Assembly (NCBI GenBank): GCA_022841905.1
Contig: JALHQO010000005.1
Span: forward strand, 62,001-126,000
From: Hyphomonadaceae bacterium
GTDB lineage: Bacteria; Pseudomonadota; Alphaproteobacteria; Caulobacterales; Aquidulcibacteraceae
Reading direction: 5' to 3'
Length of the DNA: 64,000 nt
Below, piece after piece: positions 9,358 to 18,504 of this stretch. Position 1 is the first letter of the stretch, and every line of letters starts with the position of its first letter. The position numbers were made by a program, and so were the translations under genes. The notes beneath the pieces were generated by a model. It saw only the letters and a program-made list of their open reading frames with translations. It searched no databases and had not been told where the DNA came from.

Positions 9358-11196
9358 ATGTATTTCGACAAAGAAGAAGACGAACGCGACCCGTTCGAGC
9401 TCTTCGGCGACCAAGGCGAGGACGCCCGCGACGACGCTTCGCTCGAGACGTTCGAAACGGACGTCTCTGAACCCAATTCATTCGAGACGCGGGCTGAAGA
9501 GCCCCAGCTGATCGATCCGCAACGCACGCACAAGGTGAAGACGGGCTTCTCGTGGGCCGGCTTCACCGGCGGTCTGGCCGCACTCGTGTGGGTTGGCGCA
9601 GCGATCGGCGGTCCCCTCTCCTATTATGGCGTCGACGCCGTGATGGCGATGGACCCGGCAATGCAAGCCGGCTTGCTGGCGCTCGCGTTCGGCCCGGCGC
9701 TGCTGTTCTGGGTGTCGGCCTCGGCCGCTGGCGAAGCGCTGAAGGCGCGCCGCCTCGCCGCTGAACTGACGCGCATGGCTCAGCAAGCGCGCTTCCCGAC
9801 GGAAGCGGGCGAGTTGGAAGCGCAGCGCGTTTCCAACGTCGTCAAGAACGAGATCGAGTCGCTGAACGACGCGGTCGCCGCGGCTTTGGATCGCCTGGCC
9901 GAGCTGGAAACCGCCGCTCAGCGCAATGCGCACCTGTTCGGCGAAGCCATCAACGCTTCGCGCGATAATGCGCAACAACTCTCCTACGCCCTGAAGGTCG
10001 AGCGCGACGCCATCGTCGAACTCAACACCGATCTCAAGGGTCAGACGGAAGTGATCGCACATTCGGTCGGCCGCCAAGTCCGCCTGATGCGTGAAGCCTC
10101 CAAGATCGTGAAGACGGAAGTCGACGCGGCTGAAGCGGCGCTGCAATCGCACATGGCCGCGTTCTCTGAATCGGCTTCGGTGATGGGTGAGCGCACGGCT
10201 GACTTCCATCACGCCGCCGACAGCGCCGCCGCTGCAACCGCTTCGCTCAACGGCACGATGACGGAAATGCTGGACGGCCTGGCGCAAGCGACGCGTCTGA
10301 CCGAAACGGCGAAGAAGTCGACCGCCGAAGCTGTGCTGGCCGCCAACGAAACCGCAAGCGCGGTCCGTGAAACGACCCGCACCGCGGTGCAGGAAGCCAA
10401 GCGCGCCGCCCAGCTGATCCGCGCCGAAACGGTTGCGTTGCAGGATATGGCGGCGGAAACGCTGTCGAAGCTGCAAGACGCCGCCACCGCCGCACGCATG
10501 GCCTCGGAAGAGAGCCAAGCCGCCGCGGACTATCACGCCGCCTCGATCGAGAAGCGCCTCGGCGCCCTCGCTTCAGCTGCTGGTACGAAGAAGGCCGCAG
10601 CGCCGCGTCCGGTGGAGCGCCCAGTGGAGCGCGTTGTCGAGCGCAAGCCTGAGCCGGTGCTCGAAGAAGTGACCTCGCTGCATGCGGCGGCTAATGCTGC
10701 TGTCGCACGCGGCGGTTCGCGTGGCCGTGTCGAAGTTGCGGAAACGCAGCCGAAGCGCACCTTCAAGGGCTTCGGTTCGTGGGGCAACTTTATGCCGAAG
10801 CAAGAAGAGGCCACGCCGACCCCGGCCAACGAAAGCGCCTTCGAGCTTGCCGATTTCGGCTCAGCGCCGAGCGTCAACCCGGACTACGAACTGAAGTCGG
10901 GCGCGATCGATCTGGTCATCAATGCTGGTGTCGATCTCGACGAAGTGCTGCAGGCTGGTGATCTGGAACGCATCGCACGCTGCTCACGCGAAGGCGCTAC
11001 CTCGCGCCGTCGCGCGGTGGTGGATGCCGCTCCGGGCGCGGTGACGCGTCTGTCGCGCCATCTGAAGCGCAACGCTGAAGCGCAAATGACCGCGACCGCC
11101 TTCCGCGCGCGCCCCGACCTCGCCAAAAGCGAGCGTAAGGGCGAAGGCTCGGAGCTGGTTCGCGCCTACCTGTTGATCGACGCCGCTCTGGCTTGA
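9358..11196 (+). CDS. Two-TM coiled-coil protein, TipN-like polar localization protein (paralog of 6208-7881)
   Basis: Same layout as the upstream gene; C-terminus LDEVLQAGDLERIARCSREGATSRRRAVVDAAPGAVTRL...RAYLLIDAAL. Confidence 0.62.
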   Translation: MYFDKEEDERDPFELFGDQGEDARDDASLETFETDVSEPNSFETRAEEPQLIDPQRTHKVKTGFSWAGFTGGLAALVWVGAAIGGPLSYYGVDAVMAMDPAMQAGLLALAFGPALLFWVSASAAGEALKARRLAAELTRMAQQARFPTEAGELEAQRVSNVVKNEIESLNDAVAAALDRLAELETAAQRNAHLFGEAINASRDNAQQLSYALKVERDAIVELNTDLKGQTEVIAHSVGRQVRLMREASKIVKTEVDAAEAALQSHMAAFSESASVMGERTADFHHAADSAAAATASLNGTMTEMLDGLAQATRLTETAKKSTAEAVLAANETASAVRETTRTAVQEAKRAAQLIRAETVALQDMAAETLSKLQDAATAARMASEESQAAADYHAASIEKRLGALASAAGTKKAAAPRPVERPVERVVERKPEPVLEEVTSLHAAANAAVARGGSRGRVEVAETQPKRTFKGFGSWGNFMPKQEEATPTPANESAFELADFGSAPSVNPDYELKSGAIDLVINAGVDLDEVLQAGDLERIARCSREGATSRRRAVVDAAPGAVTRLSRHLKRNAEAQMTATAFRARPDLAKSERKGEGSELVRAYLLIDAALA

Positions 11197-11813
11197 TCAT
11201 CCTCGGCGTCGCTCGCTTGCGCGAGCGCCGCTGCATCTGCTGCAAACATCCCAATGCGCGCGCTGCCTTCACGGGCGGCGCGCGCAAGCGCGTTGGAGGC
11301 GATGGATGACGAGCGATCCGAAACCGGCGCCTCAGCCGTGATGATCTCCGACGCGATGATGCGCCGGCCTTGCGCGACCAAGCGCACTTCAGCGGTGAAG
11401 CGCGCCGTCATCGTCTCTTCGCGGACCTCGAAATCGAGCACTTCCCAGCGGATTTCATAATCGGCGCGGGCTTCGCCGCTGCGCGTGGCGGCGCGGAAGC
11501 GGCCTTGGCGGATCATAGTCTCGACCAGCATTTGCTGTAGCGAGTCCGCCGCGCGGCCCGACCAGGCGCTGTCATCGACATAAGCGATGGTGTCGCCCGT
11601 TCGCCAGATCAGGTCTTGGCCGAGAAACGAGCGCTCGCCCCCCGGCGCGGAGACGCCGATGACCGCGTCGATCGGCGCGCCCGGCAAGCGCTGGACGCTT
11701 TGCGCTTCCAACACGTGCGTGCGTGGCGGCGGCGGCGGCTCCGGCAGGAGCGTGATGCAGCCGCCGAGCGCGAGCAGCGGCACGAGGATGGGCAGAAGCA
11801 AAACTTTACGCAT
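11166..11813 (-). CDS. ABC-type transport auxiliary lipoprotein
   Basis: Lipobox LALGGC; last gene of mla-type operon. Confidence 0.8.
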   Translation of the reverse strand: MRKVLLLPILVPLLALGGCITLLPEPPPPPRTHVLEAQSVQRLPGAPIDAVIGVSAPGGERSFLGQDLIWRTGDTIAYVDDSAWSGRAADSLQQMLVETMIRQGRFRAATRSGEARADYEIRWEVLDFEVREETMTARFTAEVRLVAQGRRIIASEIITAEAPVSDRSSSIASNALARAAREGSARIGMFAADAAALAQASDAEDDQARAASINR

Positions 11814-12661
11814 CAGTCACGCAGCTCCACTGTGGGCCGCGGCGCACGCGGCGTGAGAACGGACGGGCTTTCTTCGAGATTTGCGGCGACGCGGTTGATC
11901 GAAGCTGCGGCGCGGCGGATTTCTTCGGCCGCCAGCGCAAGCTCCGGCAACGTCTCGCCACCGGCGACGGAAGCGGCGTTGCTCACTTCGTCAAGCACCT
12001 CGTCCAGTTCGGAGAGATCGCCCTGCATCTGACGCGCAAGCGCTGCGATGTCGCGCGCGGCGAGGCCAGATTGGGTAATGACGCCGTTGGAATCCGCGAG
12101 TTGCGTCGAGACGGTTTCCAGGTTTTCGATGATGCGCGTGACGCGCTGAATGTTTTCATCGGTCAGCAGATCGCGCACCGCCGCCATCGCTTCGCTGGCG
12201 CGCAGCGCGATATCTTCGGAGCGTGCGAGCAGCGCATCGACCTGGCTGCCGCGACCGACAATGCGCGGCAACGGGCCACCGAACGAACCGCGCAGCAATT
12301 CCGCAGTCGGCCCGCCAGGCGTGAGCTGGATTAGCGTGACGCCAGTCAAGCCGATCGGCTCGAGCTGGGCGGTGGAGTCTTCCTTCACCGGCACTTCAGC
12401 CGAGACACGAATGCGGGCGATGACGCGGTTGGTGTTTTCCGGATCGATGCGCAGCTGCTGCACTTCGCCGACCTTGATGCCGTTGAAGCGCACCTCGCCG
12501 CCTTCCATGAGGCCGCGAACGGGCTCATCGAAGATGACGTCGTAATCATTGAAGCCGCGGCGGAATGAGCCTGACGACATCCACAGCGCGAACATCATGA
12601 TGAGTATGACGCCGGCCACAGTGGCCGCGCCGATCAGCACGTAATTGGCTTTCGTTTCCAT
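11813..12661 (-). CDS. mlaD: MlaD family protein (MCE domain)
   Basis: METKANYVLIGAATVAGVILIMMFALWMSSG..., VRFNGIKVGEVQQLRID MCE motif. Confidence 0.9.
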   Translation of the reverse strand: METKANYVLIGAATVAGVILIMMFALWMSSGSFRRGFNDYDVIFDEPVRGLMEGGEVRFNGIKVGEVQQLRIDPENTNRVIARIRVSAEVPVKEDSTAQLEPIGLTGVTLIQLTPGGPTAELLRGSFGGPLPRIVGRGSQVDALLARSEDIALRASEAMAAVRDLLTDENIQRVTRIIENLETVSTQLADSNGVITQSGLAARDIAALARQMQGDLSELDEVLDEVSNAASVAGGETLPELALAAEEIRRAAASINRVAANLEESPSVLTPRAPRPTVELRD

Positions 12662-12663
12662 GC

Positions 12664-13416
12664 CTAACCTCCCGCCGCGCCGCGCCCGGCTGCGCGGCCG
12701 CGCGGTCCTGAAAAGTAATCTTTCACCCAGCCATCGGCGTCCGCGGTGATTTCCGGGATGGTGCCGAGGGCCGCAACTTTGCCTTTGTAGAGAACGGCGA
12801 CGCGGTCGCAGATGGCGTGCAGCGTGTCGAGATCGTGCGTGACCAGGAACACGGTAAGCCCCAGCGAGCGCGCAAGTTCCTCCGTCATGCGATCGAATTT
12901 CTCCGCCGAGATCGGATCGAGGCCGGCGGTGGGTTCGTCGAGGAAGAGGAGTTCCGGATCGAGCGCCAGCGCGCGTGCGACGGCGGCGCGCTTGCGCATG
13001 CCGCCCGAAATTTGAGACGGGCGCTTGTGATGCGACTCCGCATCGAGGCCCGCCATCGAGAGCTTCAAGCTGGCGATTTCGCTGCGCAGGTCGGCCGAGA
13101 TGTGCGTGTGCTCGCGCAACGGCGCTTCGACGTTTTCGAGCACCGTCAGCGTCGAAAACAGCGCGCCGTCCTGAAACATCACGCCCATGGAGGGCGTGCG
13201 GCCTTCTGCGTCGGCGTTGGGAAACGCGATCTCCCCTGCCGTCGGCGGATCGAGGCCGACTATCTCGCGCAGCAACACCGATTTGCCGCAGCCCGACGGC
13301 CCGACGACGCCGAGGATTTCGCCGCGGCGCACGTCGAGGTCGAGACCGTTGTGCACGGTCTGCTTGCCGAAGCGGGTGACGAGGCCCCGCACGCGAATGG
13401 CGATGTCCTCGCTCAA
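12664..13416 (-). CDS. mlaF: ABC transporter ATP-binding protein (MlaF-like)
   Basis: Walker A GPSGCGKSVLL, signature SGGMRKR, Walker B LLFLDEPTAGLDP. Confidence 0.93.
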   Translation of the reverse strand: MSEDIAIRVRGLVTRFGKQTVHNGLDLDVRRGEILGVVGPSGCGKSVLLREIVGLDPPTAGEIAFPNADAEGRTPSMGVMFQDGALFSTLTVLENVEAPLREHTHISADLRSEIASLKLSMAGLDAESHHKRPSQISGGMRKRAAVARALALDPELLFLDEPTAGLDPISAEKFDRMTEELARSLGLTVFLVTHDLDTLHAICDRVAVLYKGKVAALGTIPEITADADGWVKDYFSGPRGRAAGRGAAGG

Positions 13417-14543
13417 ATGTCGAGCTCCAAGAACCAGAGCGCAAAACCCGCATCGAGCAGAATGACCATGAAGATCGCTTGCACGACCGACGAGGTCACG
13501 CGCTGACCGAGCGAGCCGACATCGCCGCCGACGGCGAGGCCCTGCCGGCAGCCGATAATGGCAAGTACCAGCGCAAACGCCGGCGCCTTCGACATGCCGA
13601 CCCAGAAGTGCTGCGCCGGCACCACTTCCGAAACGCGCGCAAAGAACATGGCCGGGCTGATGCCGAGTTCAGCCCACGCCACCATCACGCCGCCGAACAT
13701 GCCGGCCATCATTGCACCGAAGGTGAGGATCGGCGTCATGATCAACATGGCGAGCACGCGCGGCACCACCAAGGCTTCCATCGGATCGATGCCGATGACG
13801 CGCATGGCGTCGATTTCCTGGCGCATCTTCATCGCGCCGATCTCGGCGGTGAAGGCGCTATTGGTGCGGCCTGCCAGCAACACAGCGGTGATGACGACGC
13901 CAAACTCCCGCAGCACGGAGAAGACGACCAGTTCAACGGTGAACACCGACGCGCCGAAATCGCCGAGGATGCGCGCGCCGAGATAAGCGACGACCATGCC
14001 GATGAAAAACGAAAGCAGCGCCACGATCGGCAGGGCGTTGAGGCCGGCCGTCTCCATGATGTGAACGATGGAGGTCCAGCGCAGACGCTTTGGATTGACG
14101 AGCACGCGACCGAGGACGACGAGCGTCTCGCCGAAGAAGCCAACGGTCGCGATAATCTCCTCGCCGATATCGCCCATGACGCGGCCGACGCGATCGAAGA
14201 AACCCATCAAGCCAGGTTCGCCGTGCGGCTTGCTGGCGGGCGCGACCGCAGACTTGCGCGCAGCGGCGAGCAATTGCATCGCGGTGTCGTGCTTGCCGCG
14301 AATGGCGATGCGGGCTTTGTCGCCCGCGCTGTCGCGGAAGGTGCGGTCGACCAGATAGGCGCCGGCGACATCGATGCGCCCAAGCTCGGCGACATCAACG
14401 ACCGAACCGGGTTTCAGCCGCTCGGTGATATCGCGCAGGTCCGCTTCCAGGGCGGCGATGGTGTCCACCGTCCAGTCCCCGCGCAGCGCCAAAACCGGCG
14501 CCTCCGCGTCATCGCGAAACTCGAATGCGGCCGTAGCGGCCAT
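13413..14543 (-). CDS. mlaE: ABC transporter permease (MlaE-like) with N-terminal STAS-like domain
   Basis: MlaE core (FIGMVVAYLGARIL...EFGVVITAVLLAGRTNSAFTAEIGAMKMRQEIDAM); overlaps mlaF start. Confidence 0.92.
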   Translation of the reverse strand: MAATAAFEFRDDAEAPVLALRGDWTVDTIAALEADLRDITERLKPGSVVDVAELGRIDVAGAYLVDRTFRDSAGDKARIAIRGKHDTAMQLLAAARKSAVAPASKPHGEPGLMGFFDRVGRVMGDIGEEIIATVGFFGETLVVLGRVLVNPKRLRWTSIVHIMETAGLNALPIVALLSFFIGMVVAYLGARILGDFGASVFTVELVVFSVLREFGVVITAVLLAGRTNSAFTAEIGAMKMRQEIDAMRVIGIDPMEALVVPRVLAMLIMTPILTFGAMMAGMFGGVMVAWAELGISPAMFFARVSEVVPAQHFWVGMSKAPAFALVLAIIGCRQGLAVGGDVGSLGQRVTSSVVQAIFMVILLDAGFALWFLELDI

Positions 14544-14657
14544 GAAATCAGCGCCCCTTGAGCTTTCTGCCCGTTCACCAATAAGCGCTAACAGGAAAGA
14601 TTAGGCAAAGAATGGCCGTCTTTTCAGGGCCCAAGGTTCCCGCAGCAGGCGAATTCG

Positions 14658-15866
14658 TTAACGCAATCTTGCCTGCGGCGTGCGCGGTCGCGGCTCGAGT
14701 AACATGAGCGCAAGCATTCCACCCGCCGCCGCAATAATTGCCATGGCCCAATAGCCTTGCGCGCCGGCAGCGTCGTAGAGCGCACCCGAGAGAAGCGTCG
14801 AGGCGCCCATTAAGATCCCGCCCGAAAGCGCGGCATAAAGAGTTTGGCCCATCGCGGCGGACTGTTCCGGCGTATCGCGGAACAAGAGACGCATGGCGCC
14901 GACATGGGCCGCGGCGAAGCTCAGCGCATGCGTCGCCTGCAGCGGCCAAAGCACCCAGCCAACCGGCGCAAAGCCCATGCACGCCCAGCGGCCAACAGCG
15001 CCGGCCGCGCCAACGAGAATCAAAGCTTCCGGCGACATGCGCTTTTCGATCACCGGCAGGCTCAACAAGAACGCAACTTCAACAGCCACGCCAAACGCCC
15101 ACAGCACGCCGACGACATCAGCCGGCAGCCCCTGTGCGCGCCAAACCAAGGTCGAGAAGCCATAATAGAAGGCGTGCGCGCTCTGGATGAGGCCGCAGGC
15201 GAAGATGAGGATGAGAAAACGCCGGTTGCGCAATAGCGCGACCATGCCGCCAGTGCGCGTGGGTGCGTGCGCGAGCGCGGGCGGCGGCGGATCGCGTTGC
15301 AGGCCGAACGCGGATGACGCGATGACAGTCGCTAGCCCGCACAGCACCCAGATCACGACAGCGCCGACGCCGAAGCGCGCGACGATGACGCCGCCCGCGA
15401 TGTTGGCGATGATGAAGGCGATGGAGCCGATCGCGCGCGCGACGCCGTAATTGATTTTGCCGGTCTGTGTGGCGCGCAGCGTGGCGGCTTCTATCAGCGG
15501 CGTCAGCGCTTGTGTCAGCGACAGCGCGACGAAGCCGAGCGCCAGCAACGGCCAAAACCCTTGAGCCAACAGAAAGAAGGCGGCGTACGCAACCAACGCG
15601 GCGGCGGCGACGAGCTTCAGCGGCGCCGAACGGTCTGATGCGCTATCGGCCCACGCGGCGATGGCGGGGCCGGTGAAGATGCGGGCGATCTGCGCCAGCG
15701 ACAGCACGGCGCCGATCTCGGCGCCCGAAAGCCCGCGCTCGACCTCGAGCCAGCGCGGCAGAAACACCAGGATCACGCCGGTGGTGCCGAACAGGCACGA
15801 CATGACGAGCGTCACCCGCGCCGCGCGCGTGGCGAAAAGGCTCGGTGCGGCGGATTCGGGGTTCAC
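14658..15866 (-). CDS. MFS transporter (HcaT/MFS_1-like)
   Basis: 12-TM MFS pattern, GTTGVILVFLPRWLEVERGLSGAEIGAVLSLAQIARI. Confidence 0.85.
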   Translation of the reverse strand: MNPESAAPSLFATRAARVTLVMSCLFGTTGVILVFLPRWLEVERGLSGAEIGAVLSLAQIARIFTGPAIAAWADSASDRSAPLKLVAAAALVAYAAFFLLAQGFWPLLALGFVALSLTQALTPLIEAATLRATQTGKINYGVARAIGSIAFIIANIAGGVIVARFGVGAVVIWVLCGLATVIASSAFGLQRDPPPPALAHAPTRTGGMVALLRNRRFLILIFACGLIQSAHAFYYGFSTLVWRAQGLPADVVGVLWAFGVAVEVAFLLSLPVIEKRMSPEALILVGAAGAVGRWACMGFAPVGWVLWPLQATHALSFAAAHVGAMRLLFRDTPEQSAAMGQTLYAALSGGILMGASTLLSGALYDAAGAQGYWAMAIIAAAGGMLALMLLEPRPRTPQARLR

Positions 15867-15948
15867 TCCATGGCGCTAGCACTCCGCGCGCAGAAACGGG
15901 AGGCCCCTCGCCTTGCTCTCGGCGCCGCCGCCGCGTACCCAAGCGGAC

Positions 15949-16932
15949 ATGTACGGACAAGCGCACCCGCCCCGCCGCGACCTCTATCCCGCGATCGAAG
16001 CGTCACAGACCGAGATGCTGAAGGTCTCCGACCTGCACACGATTTATGCCGAGCAGAGCGGCGATTTGCGTGGCCGGCCGGTGGTGGCGCTGCATGGCGG
16101 CCCGGGCGGCGGGCTATCGCCGGAGATGCGCCGCTTCTTCGATCCGCGCCGCTATCGGATCGTGATGATGGATCAGCGCGGCTGCGGCCGCTCGACGCCG
16201 CACGCGGAGCTGCGCGAAAACACGACGTGGGATTTGGTCGCCGATATCGAGCGCGTGCGCGAAAAGCTTGGCATCGATAAGTGGCTGGTGTTCGGCGGCT
16301 CGTGGGGCTCGACGCTGGCGCTGGCTTATGCGGCCAAGCATCCCGAGCGCGTCGCAGGTTTGGTGCTGCGCGGCATCTTCTTGTTGCGCAAGAGCGAGAT
16401 CGACTGGTTTTACCAAGACGGCGCGAGCCACGTGTATCCGGATGCGTTCGCACGCTATGTCAGCGGCATTCCCGAAGCGGAGCGCGGCGATCTGCTGAAG
16501 GCGTTTCATACGCGGCTGATGTCCGACCATTGGGACACGCGGCTGCGCGCGGCGCGGGCGTGGGCGCGCTGGGAGGGTGAAACGATCTCCATCGCCGGCC
16601 CAAGCGCGCTGCCGTCGCGCTTCAACGAGGATCGCTTCGTGGAAGCGTTTGCGCGCATCGAGAGCCACTATTTCGTCAATGGCGGCTTCTTCGAGCGCGA
16701 TGGCTGGCTGTTGGAGCAAGCCCCGCGCCTCCGCCACATCCCCTGCCGCATCGCACAAGGCCGTTACGACATGTGCACGCCAATGCGCAGCGCCTGGGAT
16801 TTAAAGCAAGCCTGGCCGGAAGCGGAGTTGGAGATCATCCACGATGCTGGCCATAGCTCGCTGGAGCCCGGCATCGTCGATGCGCTCATTCGCGCGACCG
16901 ATTGGATGGCGGATAAAGCCCTTTGGGACTAG
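15949..16932 (+). CDS. pip: Prolyl aminopeptidase
   Basis: ALHGGPGGGLSPEMRRFFDPRRYRIVMMDQRGCGRSTPH, GGSWGSTLAL nucleophile elbow. Confidence 0.93.
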   Translation: MYGQAHPPRRDLYPAIEASQTEMLKVSDLHTIYAEQSGDLRGRPVVALHGGPGGGLSPEMRRFFDPRRYRIVMMDQRGCGRSTPHAELRENTTWDLVADIERVREKLGIDKWLVFGGSWGSTLALAYAAKHPERVAGLVLRGIFLLRKSEIDWFYQDGASHVYPDAFARYVSGIPEAERGDLLKAFHTRLMSDHWDTRLRAARAWARWEGETISIAGPSALPSRFNEDRFVEAFARIESHYFVNGGFFERDGWLLEQAPRLRHIPCRIAQGRYDMCTPMRSAWDLKQAWPEAELEIIHDAGHSSLEPGIVDALIRATDWMADKALWD

Positions 16933-17364
16933 GTACGCGGGACTTTGGTGTCTCTGGCGGATCACAAGCGGTTGGATGTTTGGGTCAAGAGCATGGACCT
17001 TGCGGTGGCGGTCTATGGCGCCGCGAAGCGAATGCCGAAGCAGGAGGAATACCGCCTGACCGCTCAAATGATCCGTGCCGCGATCTCAGTGCCCGCAAAC
17101 ATTGCCGAAGGCCATACCCGCGCGACCCGAAAAGACTTCGCTCACTTCGTGAGCATCGCCCGAGGCTCAAACGCCGAACTCGAAACGCTCTTTCTCTTGG
17201 CGGAGCGAACGGAGCTTCTGCCGGCGGACGTCACTCAGCCCTTAATCGCAAAGTCCGATGAGATCGCTCGCATGCTGAACAAACTTCATGCTCGTTTGCG
17301 CGCAACGACCTGAAGAATCATCCTCGTCCCTAGTCCCCCATCCCTCGTCCCGCACCTACCAAAG
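16921..17364. repeat. Element F: inverted G-rich arms enclosing a four-helix-bundle gene
   Basis: Left arm CTTTGGGACTAGGTACGCGGGACTTTGG; reverse complement of right arm CTTTGGTAGGTGCGGGACGAGGGATGGGGGACTAGGGACGAGG. Confidence 0.65.
16945..17313 (+). CDS. Four helix bundle protein (23S rRNA intervening-sequence protein family)
   Basis: DHKRLDVWVKSMDLAVAVYGAAKRMPKQEEYRLTAQMIRAAISVPANIAEGHTR..., family signature; TTG or GTG start. Confidence 0.9.
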   Translation: MVSLADHKRLDVWVKSMDLAVAVYGAAKRMPKQEEYRLTAQMIRAAISVPANIAEGHTRATRKDFAHFVSIARGSNAELETLFLLAERTELLPADVTQPLIAKSDEIARMLNKLHARLRATT

Positions 17365-18504
17365 CCAACCACGCGCGCCGTGTTGATCGCGGTGCAGGTC
17401 TATCGAGAGCACGATCGCGTAGGCTGCCAACACGGTGAGCATGGCGGTTCCGCCGAAGCTGATGATGGGGAGCGGAATGCCGACGACGGGCACTAGGCCG
17501 ATCACCATCGCGGTGTTGATGAAGACGTAGCAGGCCACGGTGGCGGCGACGCCGGCGGCGGCGAGTTTGCCGAAGAGTGAGCGCGCCCGCAGCGCCACTT
17601 GCATGGTGAGACCCATGAGCGCGGCGAACAGGCCGAGCACGAGGAAGCCGCCGAGCAGGCCGAACTCTTCAACGATCATCGTGAAGATGAAGTCGGTGTG
17701 TTTTTCGGGCAGGAAGTCGAGCTGGCTTTGCGTGCCTTGCAGATAGCCGCGGCCAAACAAGCCGGCTGAACCAATGGCGATTTTCGATTGCAGTACGTGA
17801 TAGCCGGCGCCGAGCGGATCGTCAGTGATGCCGAGGAAGACGTTGACACGGTCGCGCTGATATTGGTGAAGCACGCTGGTGTAGGCGAAGATCGCGCCTC
17901 CCACCGCGACGACAGCGCCGGCGGCGACGATGCGCCAAAGCAAGCCGCCCAGGAACATGACGACGAGGCCAGCCATCAGGATCAGCATGGCGGTGCCGAG
18001 GTCGGGCTGGTGCATAACGAGCCCAACGGGCGCGGCGATCATCAAGAACGGCGGCACGATCCAAAGCACGGTGCCGGTTTTGCGCGCGTCGAGCTGATGG
18101 TAATAGCGCGCCAGCGCCAACACGATCGCGATCTTCATGAACTCGGACGGTTGCAGCGAGAGCGGGCCGAGATCGAGCCAACGCTGGGCGCCCATGCGCG
18201 TCGCGCCGAACAATTCAACCGCCACCAGCAACAACAATGCGCCGGCATAGAGCGGATAAGCGATCGCCAGCCAGAAGCGCGCATCGAGCACCAGAGCCGC
18301 GATCAGGATCACGCTCATCGCCGCGGCGAAGCGGATGCCGTGCGTGAGCGGCATGTCCGTCCAGGCGCCGGATGACACCGAGAAGTGCATCATCACGCCA
18401 ACGCAGGCGATGGCGCAGAGCACGGTGATGATCTGCCAGTTGAGCTTCCGGAAGCGCTCGAAGATCGTGTTGCCGCCGCTGCTGAAGAGCGCTGAAGCGG
18501 TCAT
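17356..18504 (-). CDS. rodA: Rod shape-determining protein RodA
   Basis: SEDS family, FLPEKHTDFIFTMIVEEFGLLGG, GIPLPIISFGGTAML. Confidence 0.95.
   Translation of the reverse strand: MTASALFSSGGNTIFERFRKLNWQIITVLCAIACVGVMMHFSVSSGAWTDMPLTHGIRFAAAMSVILIAALVLDARFWLAIAYPLYAGALLLLVAVELFGATRMGAQRWLDLGPLSLQPSEFMKIAIVLALARYYHQLDARKTGTVLWIVPPFLMIAAPVGLVMHQPDLGTAMLILMAGLVVMFLGGLLWRIVAAGAVVAVGGAIFAYTSVLHQYQRDRVNVFLGITDDPLGAGYHVLQSKIAIGSAGLFGRGYLQGTQSQLDFLPEKHTDFIFTMIVEEFGLLGGFLVLGLFAALMGLTMQVALRARSLFGKLAAAGVAATVACYVFINTAMVIGLVPVVGIPLPIISFGGTAMLTVLAAYAIVLSIDLHRDQHGARGWLW

Noticed and set aside
16945-17313. Possible diversity-generating retroelement accessory gene (Avd resembles the four-helix-bundle family)
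   Set aside because: No reverse transcriptase, template repeat or variable repeat seen in the window.
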